Both the position numbers and the translations under genes were made by a program. From contig CADCGT010000004.1 in NCBI GenBank assembly GCA_902801125.1, positions 1 through 64,000 on the forward strand: a DNA stretch of 64,000 nt. Direction: 5' to 3'. Shown here one piece after another: positions 41,500 through 51,113 of this stretch (its first letter is position 1; every line of letters begins with the position of its first letter). The stretch comes from an uncultured Pseudomonadota bacterium (GTDB lineage: Bacteria > Pseudomonadota > Alphaproteobacteria > Rs-D84). Under the pieces are notes generated by a model. That model was not told the origin of the DNA. It worked only from the letters and a program-made list of their open reading frames with translations, and did no database searches.

Positions 41500-44400
41500 T
41501 TACTTTAAACCCGATATGAAATTTTGTAATTTTGAAATTTCCCCATCTTTGTCTTCAAACCAGTTTGTAGACCAGATTCTGTAAAACACAAAACCAAATT
41601 GTTCTATTTGTTTTTGTCTGTTCATGTCCGCGGCATAGGCCTGGGGCGTGGAATGATACGATTTGCCATCGCATTCTAATGCTATTTTATGACCATTTAT
41701 GTCAATCATAAAGTCCAATCTGTATCCCCCAATTTTATACTGTGGAGTTATCAATTTGCCGTCTATAATCTTGCACAATTCATCATAAACCTGTTGTTCA
41801 AAAACCGAATCTGTATGCCCCACAGAATCATTTTGTCCCGACCGCGGTTTATCTGGACTAAACCGGCATAAATCTTGCAAGACGGCATCCGCCGCACGCA
41901 TATTGTTTTCAGAAATGGCCCGCGCATAAGACAAATACGCATACAATATCGCCTTTCTATTATTTTCCTGTTTGGCTTCTATTTCTTCTTTATAGCGGGA
42001 ATAATAAGATTGCGGAATAGATGTGACAACATAAACCTGTTTTTTGGCCCGTGTTATCAATACATTTATCAATTTATAACCATGTGATTGCCCAACACTT
42101 GCAAAGCGTTCATAAAATTTACCGTTTTCATCCAGCCCAAATGTTGTAGATATTATGATAATATCCCTTTCATCGCCCTGGATATTTTCAAGATTCTTGA
42201 CGAACAATCCGTTTTTCTTTAATTTGTTATATTTTTCGGCAAATTCAGCATCATTTTGGGCGCGTTCATACAATAAATCTATGATACAATTACGTTGGTG
42301 TATGTTAAATGTCGCAACACCCACAGACGGCATAGTCCCATCCGAATTTTCCGGCATTTCGGCCAGTATTTGAACCACTGTGGCGGCTTCCTGTTTATTT
42401 ATATTATGACCTTTGCCACTTTCATAAACACCATTGACTTCTTTTAAGATAATTGGTGTATAATCTTGGCCATTGACCGGCAATGGACACAAATTCCGAC
42501 CATAAAATGCCGTATTGGAAAATTCTATCAATGCCGGATGTTTAGACCGATAGTGGAAATCAAGATATGACATATTTTTCTTTTCCAAATATTCGGAAAA
42601 TTCCAACAAAGATTCGGCATCCAGCATGCTGTTTGGTCTTATATTTAAATCGCCGACATCTTCTTCGTCCGTGGAATCCGCGGCCCCATCGATTCCGGCG
42701 GCAAAATAGTTAGATGGTGGCATTTGATGCCTGTCGCCGGCAATTATTTTATATTTACCACGCAACATCGCGGTATATATGTCTTCGACACGCAATTGAC
42801 TGGCCTCGTCAAAAATTACCAAATCGAACAGGCCTTGTTTTAAAGGCAACAAATCGTTGGCAACAATCGGATTGACCATAACCACAGGGAACAACGATGT
42901 AAACGATTGAAAATCTTTTTGAATAATTTGTCGCAATGACAAACGTTTGCCAAATTTTTGATTTCTTTTTAATGCAAACAATGATTTGAAACCATATTTA
43001 CTTTCTATATTGTCAATCGTATTTTTGCGTTCTGTGAACCAATAATCGTATATCTTTTTAACCGTTTGTGCCTGTAAATCGTTATATAATTTACGCAACA
43101 ATTTCAATTTAGCGTCTGTTCTTGGTAATCCGCTTTTAGATTTTGATTCAAAATCCAACAAGAAATTATAATAATACGAACCAATAAAGACTTCTTCCCA
43201 GTCAGAAATTGGTAATTTTGTTAAAATATCAAACAAAATTTTGTCCGCGTTGCGATGTTTTATCCACGAATTTACAATATTTAATGATTGCAAATTGTTG
43301 TACAGCGCGTCCAAATTAGTGGCCAAACCGCCCAAAATTTGAACGTATTCATCCACGCCGGCATATTCCGCCTTGAAACAATTTATGTTTGGAAATATGT
43401 TTAACAGCGCGATATTCGTGTCGGATATAAAATCACGGCATTTTATAATATTCAAACACGCATTTTTATATTTTTCCAATGCCGAACGTTGCGCAGAAAT
43501 CTGGGTGGCAACACCGTTTATATATTGCGCCAATTTTTCTTTGGCACGCGATGCGTCATCTGATAGTGTCCCTGTATCATCCATCATTTCCGGAATCGTT
43601 GCATACCGGTTCCAATCATTCAGTTTGATATTTATACCCATGTAATCATTGGCGCCCTTGGCGGAACCCCTGATTTTTTCAAACAAAGACTGCATTTCTG
43701 ATAAAACCGATGTGGCTTTGACCGCGGCCGATGAGAACAGGCGGCTAAATGCACCAATTTTTTTATTATTAAATTTATCACCGGCCAATCGCGCACCCGT
43801 GACGGCCAACGCATTTAACCCGTCACAAGATGAAATAATGTTTTCTGTGATTGTAAATTTTCGCAAGAAGTCTTCGTCCACGGAAACAGTGTGAATAACA
43901 TCAGGTAATTTCTGCACCCCCCTGTTAAATTCAGATAATTTATCCAAGAAATCCATCACACATTGACGCGTAAGTGGTTGAACCTTAAAATTATCGGCAT
44001 AATCACACAGGGCAACATACGCGGCAATATGTTCCATGATTGTATTTAATTTATCCGCACTTGATGCAATTGATAATGTATTTATAGTAAAATTATCATG
44101 TTCGACATACTTTAACGCATCTTGGATAATCGTCCGTGCATTATTTATTTTACTTTTGATTTCATTTTTGTCTTTTAATGTTACGGTTTCGCCCAATTCG
44201 GAAAAATTCAATATTGAAAAAACGTCTTGGTTTATATCGGCCATTTGGGTATATAAAATTCCGCCGGCACGAATTTTTTCTATGTATTCACTTAACTCTT
44301 CGGGGGTAAACACAAAGTTCAATTTTGCGAATTTGTCTTTTACCGCATCGAAATTATCAGATTTAGAATATTTTAGATATTTACCAACAATTTCTTTCCA

Positions 44401-45738
44401 ATTATTACCCGCAAAAATTGGGCGGCTGGATTCATTATACGCACCATTTACATCATCACGCAACTTTATAAAACTATCATAAGACTTTTTAAAGGCGGCT
44501 TTATCAAAACCGCGAACACCGGAAATACCACCATCGTATAAATCGCGTGCCTTTTGCACAATAATCCTGCGGTCTTTGGCACTGTCGTCAACAACTATAC
44601 AGAATGTATCAAGATTCTTTTTTTGTAAATTATTTGCCAACACATCCAACGCGGTCTTTTTTTCACATACGACCAAAGTTTTGGCGCCGTTTGCCAACGC
44701 GTTTGATATAATTGCAGAAATCGCCTGGGATTTACCGGTTCCCGGGGGGCCTTGGATTATTTTGAATTCATCATTGTTTAGTGTGTTGACTATCTCTGAT
44801 TGGCTTGGGTCCATATCAAACGAAGATGTTGTAGATGTTTGAAAGGGTTCTATGACCAAATCTTCGGCATTAAACGCGTCGATATTATCCAACAATTCAC
44901 GCGTAGATGCGATAATAGATTCTTTTTGCGACCGATAAAGCCCGAACACCCCACTCCATTGAATCCATGCCTTGTCCTTGGTGGCGGATTCTATTTCATC
45001 TTTGTTTGGACATTTTTCCAAAGACAAATTTGTTGGGGCATCTTTGACATCCAATACTTTGAACAAATTTGCGATATATTCCATAATATCTTGGGCGGAC
45101 AATATGTTGTCGTCCAATTCGGCCGATGATAATTCGGGTATTTTTATGTTTTCATCGTTCTCTATGTGGGATGCCAACAGTTCATTAACCTTTATGGGGC
45201 TGTCTTCGGTTTTAGATATAATCCATTCGTTTTTAACATTTGGTTTTTCTATATCCAACGACCATATAAAAATTGGCGCGATTATTATTTTTTTAGAATC
45301 TTTGATATCTGGTTTAATCAACAATGGAAACCCAAAACCAAAATTTTTTATACCTGTTTCCAAAAACATATCTTCGTTATCAACAACTATTGCATCCAAT
45401 CGCCGCGATACCGTACGTAATTTTTGTTTGACATCATCGGACATATCGTTTTGATTTTTCTTGTTCAACGATATTTTAAACGAAAATTTATCTTTGGTTA
45501 ATAATTCGTTCAGGAAATCGTTCGCCACAGAATCATCCGGATTTTCGTCAATTGATAAATCCGTGACATCAAGGCGCGTTTTTAGCCGCCCCGGAACAGC
45601 ATTCAAATGAATGGACCGCCCATTACCAACGGTTAATTTGCCAAGCAGTTTTTCCAAAAAATCCTTGTTAAATTTCAACTGGGAAACCAACGTTGTTGGT
45701 TTATTATCTGAAATTTTTTCTTCATGATTTGCCATCAT
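41500..45738 (-). CDS. DUF4011-like superfamily 1 helicase with C-terminal MTES_1575/Vsr-like nuclease (Hhe-like defence protein)
   Basis: 1412 residues. Residues 1-300 resemble DUF4011: RRLDAIVVDNEDMFLETGIK and KKIIIAPIFIWSLDIEKP. The SF1 helicase begins with IIQGPPGTGKSQAISAIISN (Walker A) and TLVVCEKKTALDVLANNLQ, and continues with DLVIFDEASQLRVEDIYTAM (Walker B) and NIQGDERDIIIISTTFGLD. LINVLITRAKKQVYVVTS carries the last ATPase Arg. A long helical insertion (residues about 420-900) lies between the two halves. The last 110 residues (GYRLDFMIDINGHKIALECD then GKSYH, and YRIWSTNWFEDKDG) form a PD-(D/E)XK Vsr-like nuclease. The architecture is that of Hhe anti-phage proteins. Confidence 0.85.
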   Translation of the reverse strand: MMANHEEKISDNKPTTLVSQLKFNKDFLEKLLGKLTVGNGRSIHLNAVPGRLKTRLDVTDLSIDENPDDSVANDFLNELLTKDKFSFKISLNKKNQNDMSDDVKQKLRTVSRRLDAIVVDNEDMFLETGIKNFGFGFPLLIKPDIKDSKKIIIAPIFIWSLDIEKPNVKNEWIISKTEDSPIKVNELLASHIENDENIKIPELSSAELDDNILSAQDIMEYIANLFKVLDVKDAPTNLSLEKCPNKDEIESATKDKAWIQWSGVFGLYRSQKESIIASTRELLDNIDAFNAEDLVIEPFQTSTTSSFDMDPSQSEIVNTLNNDEFKIIQGPPGTGKSQAISAIISNALANGAKTLVVCEKKTALDVLANNLQKKNLDTFCIVVDDSAKDRRIIVQKARDLYDGGISGVRGFDKAAFKKSYDSFIKLRDDVNGAYNESSRPIFAGNNWKEIVGKYLKYSKSDNFDAVKDKFAKLNFVFTPEELSEYIEKIRAGGILYTQMADINQDVFSILNFSELGETVTLKDKNEIKSKINNARTIIQDALKYVEHDNFTINTLSIASSADKLNTIMEHIAAYVALCDYADNFKVQPLTRQCVMDFLDKLSEFNRGVQKLPDVIHTVSVDEDFLRKFTITENIISSCDGLNALAVTGARLAGDKFNNKKIGAFSRLFSSAAVKATSVLSEMQSLFEKIRGSAKGANDYMGINIKLNDWNRYATIPEMMDDTGTLSDDASRAKEKLAQYINGVATQISAQRSALEKYKNACLNIIKCRDFISDTNIALLNIFPNINCFKAEYAGVDEYVQILGGLATNLDALYNNLQSLNIVNSWIKHRNADKILFDILTKLPISDWEEVFIGSYYYNFLLDFESKSKSGLPRTDAKLKLLRKLYNDLQAQTVKKIYDYWFTERKNTIDNIESKYGFKSLFALKRNQKFGKRLSLRQIIQKDFQSFTSLFPVVMVNPIVANDLLPLKQGLFDLVIFDEASQLRVEDIYTAMLRGKYKIIAGDRHQMPPSNYFAAGIDGAADSTDEEDVGDLNIRPNSMLDAESLLEFSEYLEKKNMSYLDFHYRSKHPALIEFSNTAFYGRNLCPLPVNGQDYTPIILKEVNGVYESGKGHNINKQEAATVVQILAEMPENSDGTMPSVGVATFNIHQRNCIIDLLYERAQNDAEFAEKYNKLKKNGLFVKNLENIQGDERDIIIISTTFGLDENGKFYERFASVGQSHGYKLINVLITRAKKQVYVVTSIPQSYYSRYKEEIEAKQENNRKAILYAYLSYARAISENNMRAADAVLQDLCRFSPDKPRSGQNDSVGHTDSVFEQQVYDELCKIIDGKLITPQYKIGGYRLDFMIDINGHKIALECDGKSYHSTPQAYAADMNRQKQIEQFGFVFYRIWSTNWFEDKDGEISKLQNFISGLK

Positions 45739-45845
45739 ACCGAAACCTTGTTTTTAAAAAGCCCAGGAATTATTGCATAATTGTAAACATTATGCAAGAC
45801 GTATATCGACAACAAATGTCGGGGACCATTTGACACCAATTTATT

Positions 45846-46790
45846 TTACGGGTCAACACCATAGCCCATTTGACCGGTGCCGGCCGGATAATAAAGTTTT
45901 TTGGTAACCGTATCCCACATTGCATTTGTTGCTGCAACGGTTCCACAGATATTTGTCCCCGCCGCCACTGGTTGGAAATCGTGTATTAGTGTACCAGATG
46001 AATCCCATTGACGTATACGATATAACTTGATACCACCACTTTGTGTATTATTAGTGGTTGTATAATCATTTTTTAATACCAACATAGTGGAATTATTATC
46101 TTCACAAATCTTGCGTCTATCTCCACTATTCAATGGGGTTCCGTTTAATTTGTAGTATTTATAAACATAGTTTCCCTGAATCTTTTGATTTTCTGTTTTA
46201 ATGATATTTTTCTGTATTGCGACCGTCGGATCCAGTGTGCCCGAACCACCACCGGTAGAATCACCTATACGAAAACGTAAACCACCGCTTGCATTCAGCG
46301 TGATATCATATTTACAAGACGAGCCAACAGTTCCTAATATTTTTACACTTTTGCCATTTATAATCTGAAGTGTAACCTCAATATTATCACGAGAATTTAT
46401 TGGTACCCCCGTATCAAAATATTGATTTCCATCCGATAGTAAATATGCTTTATCATTTGTCTGGTTCCAGTTGCAATTTGGTATCACAATCGGATCCTCA
46501 GGTGTTTCGGGAATTACCCATTCGCCACCGCCGCCACCACCGCCATCACATGAACCATTGCACACGGTGTATGTTATATCGTTCATTTTTACATGTAATG
46601 AATTATCAGACCATTCGGTTGTCATTGGCGCGCACAGTTCGGTATTACCAACCTTAACATGCAGATTATGATCGGCACTGCAATCATTTGATAACGGCAC
46701 CGATACATTCCCAATATGCAAATCATACCCGCCCGCCATACGTGCGTATGTCGTTAAAAACGCTGCTAAAATAATCCGCCATACCCTCAC
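45846..46790 (-). CDS. Secreted lamin-G/concanavalin-like surface protein
   Basis: 314 residues from GTG 46790, eight bases after AAAAAGG. The N-terminus (VWRIILAAFLTTYARMAGG) is a signal peptide. The next 75 residues repeat a short unit: LHIGNVSVPLSNDCSADHNL, LHVKVGNTELCAP and LHVKMNDITYTVC. A glycine run (GGGGGGG) links to a beta-rich domain with AYLLSDGNQYFDTGVPINSR and a final DFQPVAAGTNICGTV...MWDTVTKKLYYPAGTG. This is the ending seen in many gut-bacterial lectin-like surface proteins. It may bind glycans; no enzyme motif is seen. About 100 gene-free bases lie before the helicase gene. Confidence 0.7.
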   Translation of the reverse strand: MRVWRIILAAFLTTYARMAGGYDLHIGNVSVPLSNDCSADHNLHVKVGNTELCAPMTTEWSDNSLHVKMNDITYTVCNGSCDGGGGGGGEWVIPETPEDPIVIPNCNWNQTNDKAYLLSDGNQYFDTGVPINSRDNIEVTLQIINGKSVKILGTVGSSCKYDITLNASGGLRFRIGDSTGGGSGTLDPTVAIQKNIIKTENQKIQGNYVYKYYKLNGTPLNSGDRRKICEDNNSTMLVLKNDYTTTNNTQSGGIKLYRIRQWDSSGTLIHDFQPVAAGTNICGTVAATNAMWDTVTKKLYYPAGTGQMGYGVDP

Positions 46791-46974
46791 TTTTTTGGCC
46801 TTTTTTGTGGTACTAAAACAGTTATGGCATAATACCACTTATCGTAAGTGTAGAAAAAATCACGGTGGCACAACAAGCGTTTACCAGGTAAAAATTTGCA
46901 AAATATTGAATTTTTCTTGTTGCGCGATATTCGCAATATTTTGTATAATCCCAGCCAAATGGGGTTGTATTACA

Positions 46975-47208
46975 ATGAAATACGTAAAATCTGGGACATT
47001 TACAACAAAGCATTTCAGCATTGACGAAACACTTACGGAAATTGACGATGTTGTCACCATTGCAATGGACTGTATAGAAAAAGGCGATTTAAAATTGGCA
47101 CAAACAAACCTGGCTACGATTGAAGATTACATTAAACACATTCGGCCCAAGGTCAAAGTTGCTATGAAATATGTGCCGGCGAACGTGCAGGAAAAAGAAT
47201 TTTTATAA
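46975..47208 (+). CDS. Small soluble helical protein of unknown function
   Basis: 77 residues from ATG 46975, with TATAAT at 46944-46949. The sequence is helical and acidic to basic (SIDETLTEIDDVVTIAMDCI, LKLAQTNLATIEDYIKHIRP). It looks like a two-helix protein. No family recognised. It stands alone before tRNA-Ser. Confidence 0.65.
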   Translation: MKYVKSGTFTTKHFSIDETLTEIDDVVTIAMDCIEKGDLKLAQTNLATIEDYIKHIRPKVKVAMKYVPANVQEKEFL

Positions 47209-47258
47209 TTTTGTCTTGATTTTTTACATTTATGTTTGTTATAATCACGGCACCATGC

Positions 47259-47347
47259 GGAGCGTTGGCAGAGTGGTAATGCAGCGGATTGCTAATCCGT
47301 GACCGTGTTATAGCGGTCCATAGGTTCGAGTCCTATACGCTCCGCCA
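47259..47347 (+). tRNA. tRNA-Ser(GCT)
   Basis: 89 bases with a long variable arm. The acceptor stem is GGAGCGT / ACGCTCC with a G discriminator and CCA. The anticodon GCT is at 47291-47293 in ATTGCTAAT. A TATAAT box lies at 47239-47244. Confidence 0.96.
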
Positions 47348-47573
47348 TTTTTTATGCCCCAAGCGGGGCATTAAAAATGGTGGAAATATAATGTCACGAG
47401 AACCGTATAGGTTCGACACGGAGCAGATTTGACAAGCCCGCGCAGTCAAATCGTTGCGAGTGGAGAGGGGTATCCCCACCGCGCCAGCGGAAGGGGAGTC
47501 CAATCCTATACGCTCCGCCATCCGTCTTTGCATTCGCAAAGCCGTGATTATGCCCCGCGTTGGGCGTTTTTAT
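47348..47573. repeat. Relic of tRNA-Ser 3'-end duplications, tRNA-like sequence
   Basis: The 18 bases TCCTATACGCTCCGCCAT from the tRNA 3' end (47331-47348) recur at 47504-47521. A partial T-arm (ATAGGTTCGA) recurs near 47406. Between them are perfect hairpins (GATTTGAC...GTCAAATC and GGGG-TAT-CCCC). CGGAGC near 47419 can pair with GCTCCG at 47512-47517, giving a tRNA-like outline that ends in CCA. A terminator-like GCCC...GGGC-GTTTTT closes the stretch at 47554-47573. Confidence 0.6.
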
Positions 47574-47630
47574 TTGTGGGGATTGAATCCGGGCGGGGGC
47601 GCACTATATTTATGGTATAGGGGTGCACGG

Positions 47631-48092
47631 ATGGCAAAATACTATAAAATTATTACTGATAATTCGCACTTTGCCGGGGAATATAATATCGCCGATGTCA
47701 CGGCGGTGCCACTGGGCGCGCGTTTTACCGCACATAAACCATTTGATATGGACGTATGCATCAAATCCGATGTGCCAGTGATTCATTTTTCCGAAACCGC
47801 GTTTGAAACACTGATTTGGTACGAGATTTTAACAAAACCCACCGACAAAATCGCCATATACGAAGTAATACCCCTTGGGCGGGTTATTAAACAAGAATGC
47901 CCCGATTTCAAGAAACTGAACCAATGCGGGGCGCAATCAATCCAAATTGGCAAACAGATTTCTATGCAGGAATTGGTGCGGCGTATTAAACAGGAATTCA
48001 AACAACGCAAATTAAAGAAAAAGAACCCGTTCCCGGAATTTCGGACCGCGAACATTATATACCAATGGTTTCAAGATTCCCGTCAAAAATAA
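47631..48092 (+). CDS. Protein of unknown function
   Basis: 153 residues from ATG 47631. It starts MAKYYKIITDNSHFAGEYNI and has IYEVIPLGRVIKQECPDFKK, then a basic helical end (RRIKQEFKQRKLKKKNPFPE). It is soluble, with no signal peptide. The opening resembles small unannotated alphaproteobacterial proteins, but I cannot name a family. It is followed by a strong terminator. Confidence 0.65.
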   Translation: MAKYYKIITDNSHFAGEYNIADVTAVPLGARFTAHKPFDMDVCIKSDVPVIHFSETAFETLIWYEILTKPTDKIAIYEVIPLGRVIKQECPDFKKLNQCGAQSIQIGKQISMQELVRRIKQEFKQRKLKKKNPFPEFRTANIIYQWFQDSRQK

Positions 48093-48093
48093 T

Positions 48094-48117
48094 CACCACC
48101 CGTTTGGGTGGTGGTTT
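48094..48117 (+). terminator. Terminator between convergent genes
   Basis: CACCACCC-GTTT-GGGTGGTG followed by GTTTTCATTT. Confidence 0.8.
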
Positions 48118-48131
48118 TCATTTATATTGCC

Positions 48132-49889
48132 CTATTTCGATTTTTTATTCGTAGGCGTTTTTTTATCCGCCACTTCGTCGATTTTGCGGGTCATCTTCAA
48201 GAACTTTTCCGCACGCAATTCCGGAAATTTTTCCGCCGGCGTTTTTTGCAACAATTTAATTTGTTCACTAACCGCGTTTGCCAAATTCTGCATTGTTGTT
48301 TGCCAATCGGTATGCGCCCCGCCCGTCGGTTCAGGAATAATTTTATCAATCACGCGCATTTCCATCATATCGTTCGCGGTCAATTTCATTGCCGCGGCGG
48401 CGGTCGCACGGAATTTATTATCTTTCCACAATATACTTGCACAAGATTCCGGCGCAATCACGGAATAAATCGCGTTTTCCAACATTAAAACACGGTCACC
48501 GGTTCCAATTGCGATTGCACCACCGGAACCGCCCTCGCCTACATTGACGGCGATATATGGCGTTTTAATCGACAACCCCGTTTGAATGGACGAGGCGACG
48601 GCCTGGGATTGGCCACGTTCTTCGGCGGCCGAACCAGCGAACGCGCCCGCCGTGTCAAACAACGACACAACCGGCAAATTGAACCGTTCGGCAAGGCGCA
48701 TAAGCCTTTGTGCCTTGCGATAGCCTTCGGGATTTGGCATACCGAAACGATGCGCCTGGCGTGTTTCGATTGTGCGGCCCTTTTCTTGTCCCAATATTAC
48801 CGCCGGAAAGCCGTTCCAAAACCCAATACCGCCACACATTGCCGCGTCTTCACCGAACAATCTGTCACCGGCAAGGTATGTCCAATCATCCACAATTCCG
48901 TTTATATAGTCCAAGAAATGCGGCCGATTTTCATTACGCGCCAACAACACTTTGTCATAGGCATCATTTTCACCCATACCACGCATAGATTTAGATGCAT
49001 CGTTCGCCGCGGGCGTTGCCGCAATAATTTCATGTGGCGCATGTGGTTGCTTTGTTAAAACCGCAAGTATTTTTTCCAAATGCGCCTTTAATTCTGAACG
49101 TGGAACGACCATATCGACCATTCCGTGTTCATACAGATAGTCCGCCGTTTGGAAATTTGCCGGCAATTTTTCACGAATGTTTTGTTCGATAACACGGCGA
49201 CCCGCAAAGCCAATGCGTGCGCCAGATTCGGCAATATTTATATCACCCAACATCGCAAAAGACGCCGTCACACCACCGTATGTCGGATCGGTCAGCAATA
49301 CAATATACGGCACGCCCGCGTCGTGCAATTTATTTACCGCAACGGTTGTGCGCGCCATCTGCATAAGTGACAGTATGTTTTCCTGCATACGGGCGCCACC
49401 ACTGCACGCGACCATAATCATTGGGCGACGGGTTTTTATTGCGTGTTCGGCACTTGCCACTATGGCTTCGCCGGCGACGCGCCCCATAGACCCCATCATA
49501 AATTCGCCATTTAAAATACAGATTGTTGTTGGAATACCGCCAATCGTTCCATCCGCCGTTGTCACCGCGTCATTGAATCCAGTCTCGGCCCGGGCCTCGG
49601 CCAGGCGTTCCGCATACGGCATACGGTCCGTAAATTTCAACGGGTCATCCGGCATTGTTGGCAACGGTATTTTTTCCCATGTGCGGTCATCAAACAACAA
49701 ATCAAATCGTTGCTTTGGATTCATAATAAACGCGCGCCCACAACGCGGGCACACATAGTGATTATCTTTGTAATCTTTGTAATAGACCAATTTATCGCAC
49801 GCTTCGCATTTTATCCACATAAGTTTGCGAACGCGGTCATATCTTTCGCGGTCTTTGTTTTTAATTCCGGTTTTTTTCCCGAACAACAT
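48132..49889 (-). CDS. accDA: Acetyl-CoA carboxylase carboxyltransferase, beta and alpha subunits fused
   Basis: 585 residues. Residues 1-290 are AccD: zinc ribbon IKCEACDKLVYYKDYKDNHY followed by VCPRCG, then GEFMMGSMGRVAGEAIVASA, VACSGGARMQENILSLMQMA and TDPTYGGVTASFAMLGDINI. Residues about 310-570 are AccA: LAGDRLFGEDAAMCGGIGFW, GQEKGRTIETRQAHRFGMPN, SLFDTAGAFAGSAAEERGQS and NVGEGGSGGAIAIGTGDRVL. It transfers CO2 from carboxybiotin to acetyl-CoA, the first step of fatty acid synthesis. The subunits are separate genes in most proteobacteria, so the fusion is notable. It is co-transcribed with the IHF/HU gene 3 bases upstream. Confidence 0.93.
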   Translation of the reverse strand: MLFGKKTGIKNKDRERYDRVRKLMWIKCEACDKLVYYKDYKDNHYVCPRCGRAFIMNPKQRFDLLFDDRTWEKIPLPTMPDDPLKFTDRMPYAERLAEARAETGFNDAVTTADGTIGGIPTTICILNGEFMMGSMGRVAGEAIVASAEHAIKTRRPMIMVACSGGARMQENILSLMQMARTTVAVNKLHDAGVPYIVLLTDPTYGGVTASFAMLGDINIAESGARIGFAGRRVIEQNIREKLPANFQTADYLYEHGMVDMVVPRSELKAHLEKILAVLTKQPHAPHEIIAATPAANDASKSMRGMGENDAYDKVLLARNENRPHFLDYINGIVDDWTYLAGDRLFGEDAAMCGGIGFWNGFPAVILGQEKGRTIETRQAHRFGMPNPEGYRKAQRLMRLAERFNLPVVSLFDTAGAFAGSAAEERGQSQAVASSIQTGLSIKTPYIAVNVGEGGSGGAIAIGTGDRVLMLENAIYSVIAPESCASILWKDNKFRATAAAAMKLTANDMMEMRVIDKIIPEPTGGAHTDWQTTMQNLANAVSEQIKLLQKTPAEKFPELRAEKFLKMTRKIDEVADKKTPTNKKSK

Positions 49890-49892
49890 TTC

Positions 49893-50171
49893 TTATCCAT
49901 TCATTTTTTTGGTTAGTTCACGACTTGGTTTGAACAAAATGATTGTGTTTGCCGGCAAATGCATAGGTTGACCGGTGACCGGGTTATAACCAACCTTGGT
50001 CGCGCGTGGGCGCGGTTGAAATGTTCCAAACCCACGAATTTCAATACGGTCGCCATTGGCCACAGAATCAATCATAGATTCCGCAACCGTGTCCAAAACC
50101 GCGGCGGCGTCACGTGCGCGCATACGTTTAAACTGCACCTGGATCGTGCGAACAATATCAGAACGTTTCAT
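49893..50171 (-). CDS. ihfB: IHF/HU-family DNA-binding protein (IHF-beta-like)
   Basis: 92 residues. It has the HU fold: helical N-terminus MKRSDIVRTIQVQF, VAESMIDSVANGDRIEIRGF and GTFQPRPRATKVGYNPVTGQ (the DNA-inserting beta arm with Asn-Pro at its tip). The RIEIRGFG and the start MKRSDI favour IHF-beta over HU, with moderate certainty. It bends DNA. It is the first gene of a two-gene operon with the carboxyltransferase. Confidence 0.85.
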   Translation of the reverse strand: MKRSDIVRTIQVQFKRMRARDAAAVLDTVAESMIDSVANGDRIEIRGFGTFQPRPRATKVGYNPVTGQPMHLPANTIILFKPSRELTKKMNG

Positions 50172-50247
50172 AATATAACCCCCATGTTTTCTTTCATATC
50201 GGCGTGAATTGTATCACGACCAAGACTAAAATGCAAGTGGTGGTTTT

Positions 50248-51072
50248 TCATTCCCCATTGGGCAGGTATAAATTGCCATACGGCACATAGGGCGTCGCGG
50301 TCGTGCCTTCTTGGAGTTGAATGTCAGAGAGATAAATTATTCCATTGTGATTATAATTAGTGTATAAGGCGGAGATTGTCTTGCCACTAGCAGATCTTGC
50401 AACCACCCGCCATCGCAAGGGGTCTGTTGATATGGTTGTATATACATAATTTGATGGCGAACTTGTAGTTCCGTCCGTGTATCTGAATTGGAATCTTGCA
50501 TTTACATCAGCGTAAATATTATTTTCATCGTTCGCCAAGGTATAAGATAATGTGTACTGTGTATCCGGTTTAAATTCTTGACTAATAATCATATCACCCA
50601 ATCTATACAAATTGTTTATTTGCCCCGAATAAACACCATTATTTTCGGTCCATCCCGACGCCTTTAATATTTGCGATGAATCAAACAAATTCGGGCTTCG
50701 GTGTTCGGTTTGGCCGAACACATCCATAAGCAAACAATCACTGCTGTGGTCATTGGGGTTGGCCCATTCAATACATTGAAATTCGCTGTTTATTGCGTTT
50801 TGCACGCCCGCGTTCATTGTTGCCGCGTCAACAAGGTTTTGCGTTTGCGTTGCATACGCGCCATTTGCATCATATATTCCCTTTGTGCCATATTCGCCCG
50901 CCGTGCCGGTGTTGGTTAAAACCTGTGTCGTGCCATCGTTCGCCGGAATAGTGTCTTGTTTTTCGCCCAGTTTTGAATCTACATAGGATTTACTTGTTGG
51001 AATATTTTCGCCGGCCGCAAACGCGCCCGCAATCACAAATAAACCAAACAAAATGAATAAAAACTTTTTCAT
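50248..51072 (-). CDS. Secreted surface protein with tail-fibre-like C-terminal domain
   Basis: 274 residues from ATG 51072 (TTGGAGAAAAT). It has a signal peptide (KKFLFILFGLFVIAGAFAAG). A low-complexity repeat region follows: SKSYVDSKLGEKQDTIPAND, TQVLTNTGTAGEYGTKGIYD. A Cys pair lies in EFQCIEWANPNDHSSDCLLM. The C-terminal 120 residues look like a carbohydrate-binding jelly-roll of the kind found in phage tail proteins: LFDSSQILKASGWTENNGVY, LSDIQLQEGTTATPYVPYGN. The truncated protein at 2-217 seems related. It may act as an adhesin or surface decoration. Confidence 0.7.
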   Translation of the reverse strand: MKKFLFILFGLFVIAGAFAAGENIPTSKSYVDSKLGEKQDTIPANDGTTQVLTNTGTAGEYGTKGIYDANGAYATQTQNLVDAATMNAGVQNAINSEFQCIEWANPNDHSSDCLLMDVFGQTEHRSPNLFDSSQILKASGWTENNGVYSGQINNLYRLGDMIISQEFKPDTQYTLSYTLANDENNIYADVNARFQFRYTDGTTSSPSNYVYTTISTDPLRWRVVARSASGKTISALYTNYNHNGIIYLSDIQLQEGTTATPYVPYGNLYLPNGE

Positions 51073-51113
51073 ATTTTCTCCAATCTTTCCCTGTATAAAA
51101 AGTGTATAAAAAA

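Noticed and set aside
47348-47573. A second functional tRNA-Ser
   Set aside because: The 3' end matches but there is no proper D-arm or anticodon arm; it is a relic or tRNA-like sequence.
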